Part shown: positions 60,047 to 64,000 of the stretch, in pieces
How positions within the stretch are numbered: the stretch's first letter is position 1
Layout: every line of letters begins with the position of its first letter
Assembly: GCF_900101875.1 (NCBI RefSeq)
Contig: NZ_FNAI01000021.1
Coordinates: forward strand, 45,006-109,005
Direction of reading: 5' to 3'
From: Mucilaginibacter pineti
GTDB taxonomy: Bacteria > Bacteroidota > Bacteroidia > Sphingobacteriales > Sphingobacteriaceae
DNA length: 64,000 bases
The notes under the pieces: model-generated
What the model saw: only the letters and a program-made list of their open reading frames with translations
What the model was told of the DNA's origin: nothing
Database searches by the model: none
Position numbers and translations under genes: made by a program

Positions 60047-61588
60047 TTATAAATTGGCGTCCATCCAGTCTATACGGGTGTGTAACCATTCTTTAAGGTG
60101 GTTAACTTCGTTAGGATAAGTACCGCCTACATAGGTATTTGGCCATACGTAAATACCCAGGATATCCCATTTTTTAAAGTTTTGCTGTTGTGATAGGTCA
60201 AGGTAAGCAGCACCCCTGTCAATTGAGGCAAAGATATTGGGGATAGCATTTGCTTTAAGCACCAGCCAGCGTGCCTTTACTTTAGCTTTAAAAGCAGGAT
60301 CCTGGAATAAACGGCTAAACCATTTCGAATCTTTGATCCACCAGCCGGTAGGCAGACCGGCATCTGTATAATCGGTATTACCGCCAGACAGGTCGAAATC
60401 CCAAACCGGGCCCATCCCTAATTTGCCGCCGCGCTCTTTGTAATAAAAATCGCTGCTAAAATCTTTCGCGTCACTATCTTTCATGATCTCCTTTACCAGG
60501 AACCATGCAATAAATGAATCTACGTTGATAAATTTAGCATAGCCTTTGTCCGCATCGGCAAAATCAGCAGAAAATAAAGCTTTTTCTGTTTGATTTACAT
60601 AATCAGATATGTAAGCAAGCTGTGCATCAGATATCGCATCGGGCGATTTTATGGTGAACGGCAAGCCCTGGCTGCTCCAGAAATATTTAGCAGCATCAAG
60701 CCTTTGATCAAGCTCCAGCAAATAGCCGCCGGTAATTACATCGGCACCGTTATCCTTTGCTTTAAGTTCGGTAATATCAACCCGACCGGGGTTTACTTCC
60801 ACCTGCTCGCAAAGGGTATAGCTGCCCAGGTATTCCTTGTTCATAAACACCTCTACGTAACGGCCATGCGGCGCATAGTCTGACCCAAACTGGCGTGCCA
60901 TTTCAAACGCTATACTGTTACGTACCAATGTTTTATCTGAGTAATTGGCCAGCAATACCCAGTTTTTGGCTGCGGGCAATCCCAGCATCCCGGCTTTGTT
61001 TTTGAATTTTAGGCGATATGGCTTTTTAGGCATATCCCAGGTTGAGTTGCCGCGGCCTTTTATCTGCAGATCAATAGAGCCAGCCTGCACATCGTACTTT
61101 CCGTTCGCGTTTACGATAAGGCTACCATCAACATAATTGTCCTTTGATACCACCGGGCCGGTTGTTGTTAAATTTAAGATCGGGATACCGGTAAAATTGG
61201 AGATCTTGATTTTGTAGTCCTTTACTTTGCCGTTTTTATCGGTGTAAGTAAACGTAACAGGATTGGTAAAATCATGTGCAATCATACCGCTTAGCTGTCT
61301 TTGATTACCAATTTTCACATCGGCATTAAATGGCGAAAAACTTAAGGTAAAGTTTTTTTCGTTGCTCATTGCGGGTACAACACCAAAAATCGAATCGCCA
61401 ACCGTAGTAAAGATCACCGAATCGGTTCCCAGTTTTTTGGGGTTGTATTCGGCCTTTAAACTAAAGTGAATTGGTACAGATGTGGTGTCTGTAGTGGAGA
61501 CAACTGGAGGCGTAACCGCCTGTTTAGATTCTTTTTTACAGCCAGTTACAGCTGCAATTAATAGCAGGTAAAGTAATTTTTTTCTCAC
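60047..61588 (-). CDS. CotH-type kinase family lipoprotein
   Basis: A 513-residue lipoprotein with a lipobox ending AAVTGCKKES. An N-terminal beta domain (about 35-150) is followed by the CotH kinase-like domain (about 165-480) with KGRGNSTWDMPKKPYRLKF, GRYVEVFMNKEYLGSYTLCE and the late GMGPVWDFDLSGG, which holds catalytic Asp residues. CotH proteins phosphorylate proteins (spore coat proteins in Bacillus), and extracellular forms occur in Bacteroidota; the substrate here is unknown. Monocistronic, upstream of parC. Confidence 0.88.
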   Translation of the reverse strand: MRKKLLYLLLIAAVTGCKKESKQAVTPPVVSTTDTTSVPIHFSLKAEYNPKKLGTDSVIFTTVGDSIFGVVPAMSNEKNFTLSFSPFNADVKIGNQRQLSGMIAHDFTNPVTFTYTDKNGKVKDYKIKISNFTGIPILNLTTTGPVVSKDNYVDGSLIVNANGKYDVQAGSIDLQIKGRGNSTWDMPKKPYRLKFKNKAGMLGLPAAKNWVLLANYSDKTLVRNSIAFEMARQFGSDYAPHGRYVEVFMNKEYLGSYTLCEQVEVNPGRVDITELKAKDNGADVITGGYLLELDQRLDAAKYFWSSQGLPFTIKSPDAISDAQLAYISDYVNQTEKALFSADFADADKGYAKFINVDSFIAWFLVKEIMKDSDAKDFSSDFYYKERGGKLGMGPVWDFDLSGGNTDYTDAGLPTGWWIKDSKWFSRLFQDPAFKAKVKARWLVLKANAIPNIFASIDRGAAYLDLSQQQNFKKWDILGIYVWPNTYVGGTYPNEVNHLKEWLHTRIDWMDANL

Positions 61589-61786
61589 GTTTAAAATTGG
61601 TTAATGCTACTAATATACATTGTTTTAATATTATTGTAACAATGACATTACATTAATATTTACAATCTAAATCGTTATAGATCAAAAACCGTGTTTTTAC
61701 CACCGTTAACCAAATTTTCGTATATATCACAAAGGGCCGCCGTTTCAATTAAAACACGGCGACCTGCTTTGCGGGGGATTAAGAAA

Positions 61787-62617
61787 CTAATCTTTCATGT
61801 AATGCTGCAAACGTATTTGCAGGTACCCGGCCTTTATCAACAAGGATTTATCTGCTACAAACGCGTCTATATCGTCGGTACCATTGCTCATTAAACCGTC
61901 TTTATAAATGTCTTTAAAGCTGCTGTAATTAATATTGAATTTCCATTCATTTTTTAAAAACCTTATCACTTCAGCGTCTTGTTTCAGCAGCAGCGAATAG
62001 TTTATAACCAGATAATCACCAGCTGACAACCGTTTAAGCGTTTTTAAGATCTCCTCATTGTAGTTTATCCAAACCTTTAAAAAATTATCCGCATGCGCTG
62101 CATAAAATTGCTTTTGCCTGCGGTCGCGCCTAAAATGCACCCATGCAAGCCTCGACAAATATTTACGGCTCATGTACTTTTTGTCTATATAAGCAAACTC
62201 GCGTTTTATCAACGAATTTAATACCGACCGGTAATCGCGAATGATAACTAGGTATTTGGCACTGGGCAGCAATTGGGCATAAGTATCAAAAAACAAACAT
62301 GTACGCGGGTCTTTCCATGCCCATTGTTTATATAACTTTTGTTTTACGCCAATTATACTTTGCAGCCTGCCTAAATGATATGGTGAAAGTTTAACATCCT
62401 TTACATCAACCAATCCCGAAATTTCAAGCCCATTGTTATTAAGTATTTCTTCGTGAAGGTTCAAAAACTCTACATCCTCAAAATGGCCTTCTATATTACC
62501 GTCATTTCCCGCAGCAAGGCGCTCGCCAATTTGCAGGCCGCACCGGCTAAGCCAGTTGGTTATTAACGAAGTGCCGGAACGATGCATACCGGTAATTATT
62601 AAAGTTTGATTTTGCAT
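61787..62617 (-). CDS. Sulfotransferase family protein
   Basis: A 276-residue cytoplasmic protein. The 5'-phosphosulfate loop TGMHRSGTSLITNWL lies at the start, and the 3'-phosphate region VIIRDYRSVLNSLIKRE in the middle, both binding PAPS. The rest is helical with charged residues. It would transfer sulfate from PAPS to a carbohydrate or lipid acceptor, which is not visible. It follows the APS kinase gene by 25 bases on the same strand, so donor synthesis and use are probably co-expressed. No ATP sulfurylase gene is in the window. Confidence 0.8.
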   Translation of the reverse strand: MQNQTLIITGMHRSGTSLITNWLSRCGLQIGERLAAGNDGNIEGHFEDVEFLNLHEEILNNNGLEISGLVDVKDVKLSPYHLGRLQSIIGVKQKLYKQWAWKDPRTCLFFDTYAQLLPSAKYLVIIRDYRSVLNSLIKREFAYIDKKYMSRKYLSRLAWVHFRRDRRQKQFYAAHADNFLKVWINYNEEILKTLKRLSAGDYLVINYSLLLKQDAEVIRFLKNEWKFNINYSSFKDIYKDGLMSNGTDDIDAFVADKSLLIKAGYLQIRLQHYMKD

Positions 62618-62642
62618 GGATAGAATTTAAAGGTTAATATTT

Positions 62643-63194
62643 TTAACAGGCCACCGATCTTTTACGTGACGAATGATGGTGGTATTGTATATATGCCGAT
62701 AACTGCGCGGTGCATTCGGCAATACCGGTTGCTTGAGTGTTGATGTACACATCGGGCAAGTGCGGCGGTTGAAAAGGATCATTAATCCCGCTTAAATTAC
62801 ATAACCGCTGCGGGTGTCCCTCGGGCAGCAAGGCTCGCTGGTAAAGGCCCTTGGTATCCCTGTCCATTAATGTTTGCAGGGAACAATCTATATGTACCAG
62901 CTTTACCTCGTCATAAGTTTCAATCAATTCGCGGCGCATATCCTCATAGGGCATAATGGCGCTTATGATGGTAACAATACCATGTGTGCTAAACTTATTT
63001 GCAATAAAACCTAAACGGCGGACATTTTCAAACCTATCAGCCTTAGAATATTTAAGGTCAGTAAATAACTTTTGCCTGTATTCATCGGCATCAATTATCT
63101 CGGTTAAAATGCCTGCTCCGGTCAAGCCATTTTTTACACTATTGGCCAGGGTTGTTTTCCCCGAACCAGATAAACCGCAAAGAAGTATGATCAT
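62643..63194 (-). CDS. cysC: Adenylylsulfate kinase
   Basis: A 183-residue APS kinase, making PAPS from APS and ATP. The P-loop is GLSGSGKTTLA at residues 7-17. The region IIDADEYRQKLFTDLKYSKA binds APS and the lid includes AIMPYEDMRREL. The start ATG is at 63194. The sulfotransferase gene follows after 25 bases, so this pair forms a small sulfation operon. The 700 bases upstream contain no plus-strand gene except the candidate RNAs below. Confidence 0.88.
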   Translation of the reverse strand: MIILLCGLSGSGKTTLANSVKNGLTGAGILTEIIDADEYRQKLFTDLKYSKADRFENVRRLGFIANKFSTHGIVTIISAIMPYEDMRRELIETYDEVKLVHIDCSLQTLMDRDTKGLYQRALLPEGHPQRLCNLSGINDPFQPPHLPDVYINTQATGIAECTAQLSAYIQYHHHSSRKRSVAC

Positions 63195-63469
63195 AGTAAT
63201 TGAATTTAAATAACAGTGCCCGTTTAAACGTTTATTACTTAAAGGTTAAAACGACAATAATTCCGCTAAAATTGCCGTCGGGCTGCGGTGTATCGATACA
63301 TAAGGTAATTGTATCGACGAAAGCGGAAATGACGGAGATAACAATTTTAGAATTGCGGGCCATATGAAGTTATAATGGCCATCATTACCCTCTCTTTCCA
63401 TGTAATATGATGCAGCAATAAATATTTTTATTTATTCTACTAAATAGATAGATATAATAGAATTAATTA

Positions 63470-63477
63470 TATATTTG
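63470..63477 (+). promoter_or_regulatory. -7 box before the first candidate RNA
   Basis: TATATTTG matches TAnnTTTG and points toward the GC-rich structured segment starting near 63521. No clear -33 box. Bases 63195-63469 hold no recognisable gene. Confidence 0.5.
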
Positions 63478-63482
63478 CAGCA

Positions 63483-63637
63483 GATAGTTTTTAAATGGTG
63501 GTTCATTTTATAGCTACAACGCAGGCGCTGGCTGGCAGCAACCGGATGGTTCGATCCCGTCCCCTGCATCTCTCTTCTCATATTTATGTTTTATAATTGG
63601 TGAATTAGAGTTCCTGCCCATCAGGAGCTCTTTTTTT
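63483..63637 (+). ncRNA. Candidate small RNA with tRNA-like three-way fold
   Basis: A promoter box at 63470-63477 and a strong terminator (63607-63637) bracket about 155 bases. The GC-rich centre can form a closing stem GCAGG/CCTGC (63521-63525 with 63563-63567), a hairpin GCTG-GCTGG-CAGC and a T-arm-like hairpin GATGG-TTCGATC-CCGTC. The TTCGATC loop and stem lengths are like a tRNA T arm, but no anticodon or D arm is present. An alternative is a leader peptide: an ATG at 63495 opens a 33-codon frame to 63596. It is not a known tRNA or tmRNA by eye. Function unknown. Confidence 0.5.
63607..63637 (+). terminator. Terminator of the first candidate RNA
   Basis: AGAGTTCCTG pairs with CAGGAGCTCT (one G-U) around CCCAT, followed by seven T. 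Confidence 0.9.
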
Positions 63638-63734
63638 ATGCCCGCTATTTTTATTAACCTATAAACTCATTGTAAAAAAGAAATTACTTATTAAAATAAT
63701 TTAAAAAGTAATGGGAATTAAAAATTAGTTTTAT

Positions 63735-63742
63735 TATGTTTG
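63735..63742 (+). promoter_or_regulatory. -7 box before the second candidate RNA/leader
   Basis: TATGTTTG matches TAnnTTTG, giving a predicted start near 63748. No clear -33 TTG. Confidence 0.45.
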
Positions 63743-63747
63743 TATCG

Positions 63748-63857
63748 CAATGCAGTATATAATATATAACGGAATTTACTTTAGCCTCATGTCGGTGAGG
63801 TTTAAACAGTTTTGTTAATTGGTTTGATAAAACCCTCGTTTCGGCGGGGGTTTTTTG
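63748..63857 (+). ncRNA. Candidate small RNA or nagB leader with attenuator
   Basis: About 110 bases between a -7 box and a terminator. It contains the hairpin CCTCA-TGTCGG-TGAGG (63785-63800) and then a terminator stem (63829-63854) with a T run. The nagB ATG lies 51 bases beyond the T run, so this may be an independent small RNA, or a leader whose terminator controls nagB. A weak box, TATTTTTTG near 63867, could drive nagB separately. No known riboswitch is recognised. Confidence 0.45.
63829..63856 (+). terminator. Terminator of the second candidate RNA/leader
   Basis: AAAACCCTCG pairs with CGGGGGTTTT (one T-G) around TTTCGG, followed by further T. Confidence 0.85.
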
Positions 63858-63907
63858 TATAGCTATTTTTTGTTCAACATATAAAATCAAAGGTTCAGGA
63901 GAAAATT

Positions 63908-64000
63908 ATGGCCCGATTAAATTTATTGGAAGAAACCCGGTACGAGAAGCTGCCGGTAAGTGTTTATGGCAGTAAGCAGCAGGCATCCGTGGCCGTAGCC
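63908..64000 (+). CDS. nagB: Glucosamine-6-phosphate deaminase-like, start only
   Basis: Thirty-one codons to the window edge, beginning MARLNLLEETRYEKLPVSVY. This start is typical of the Bacteroidota glucosamine-6-phosphate deaminase (NagB) family, which converts GlcN6P to Fru6P and ammonia. The rest is outside the window, so the active site cannot be checked. It is preceded by a possible attenuator leader. It would fit with the GH20 hexosaminidase gene near 36 kb, though they are far apart. Confidence 0.7.
   Translation, partial: MARLNLLEETRYEKLPVSVYGSKQQASVAVA

Noticed and set aside
63521..63569. A tRNA gene in the GC-rich segment
   Set aside because: Only a T-arm-like hairpin and a short closing stem can be formed; there is no anticodon arm of normal size and no D arm.

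Overview
The window looks like a chromosomal segment of a Bacteroidota bacterium, most likely family Sphingobacteriaceae and near Mucilaginibacter or Pedobacter. This is inferred from several things: Bacteroidota-type -7 promoter boxes (TAnnTTTG) and few Shine-Dalgarno sites; a long three-domain IspG; a type IX secretion plug protein; a periplasmic-propeller hybrid kinase; TonB-receptor and glycosidase genes; and dense families of short palindromic intergenic repeats. No phage, integrase, transposase, rRNA operon or CRISPR array was seen. Most of the window is ordinary core and accessory metabolism.

Layout. 0-5.7 kb: an RDD membrane protein, a YoeB-type toxin-antitoxin pair whose toxin seems to start at ATA, a lipoprotein, ispG (with two repeat insertions inside the gene) and a TlpA-like thioredoxin. 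5.7-14.4 kb: two small enzymes, poxB, an M1 peptidase, a second toxin-antitoxin pair, an ArsC-like reductase, pth, a frameshifted four-helix-bundle gene, rplY and prs. 14.5-19.6 kb: tRNA-Gln, a 1045-residue DUF2723 membrane protein, a 650-bp repeat field and accA. 20-24.3 kb: divergent GH43 and GH42 glycosidases. 24.3-26.9 kb: an arsenic operon (DUF6428, arsC, arsR, ACR3) with ATTGC/GCAAT palindromes at three control points. 27-38.3 kb: an ABC-F ATPase, the T9SS plug protein, a prephenate dehydrogenase resembling the yeast enzyme, Nudix and YjbR proteins, and a GH20 hexosaminidase. 38.6-46.4 kb: a TonB receptor, a BtuF-like protein, a LysE transporter, Nudix, plsC, a YkuK RNase-H-like protein and a sulfurtransferase. 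46.7-51.6 kb: a minus-strand redox cluster (NTF2-like, OsmC, LysR, FNR, ferredoxin) and an ECF sigma factor overlapping a membrane protein. 51.6-63.2 kb: a 1410-residue hybrid kinase, a TPR protein, topoisomerase IV subunit A, a CotH lipoprotein, and a sulfotransferase-APS kinase pair. 63.2-64 kb: two candidate small RNAs or leaders ahead of a truncated nagB.

Three themes stand out. First, intergenic DNA is full of at least a dozen short repeat families, mostly palindromic; some have entered coding sequence (ispG, the tfoX-like 3' end) or create false upstream starts (T9SS plug gene). Second, several genes have the -7 box so close to the ATG that leaderless mRNAs are predicted; both toxin-antitoxin loci share the same 14-nt promoter-start string. 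Third, the 63.4-63.9 kb region carries two promoter-hairpin-terminator units that could be undescribed RNAs. All family assignments come from reading the sequence; no database search was run.
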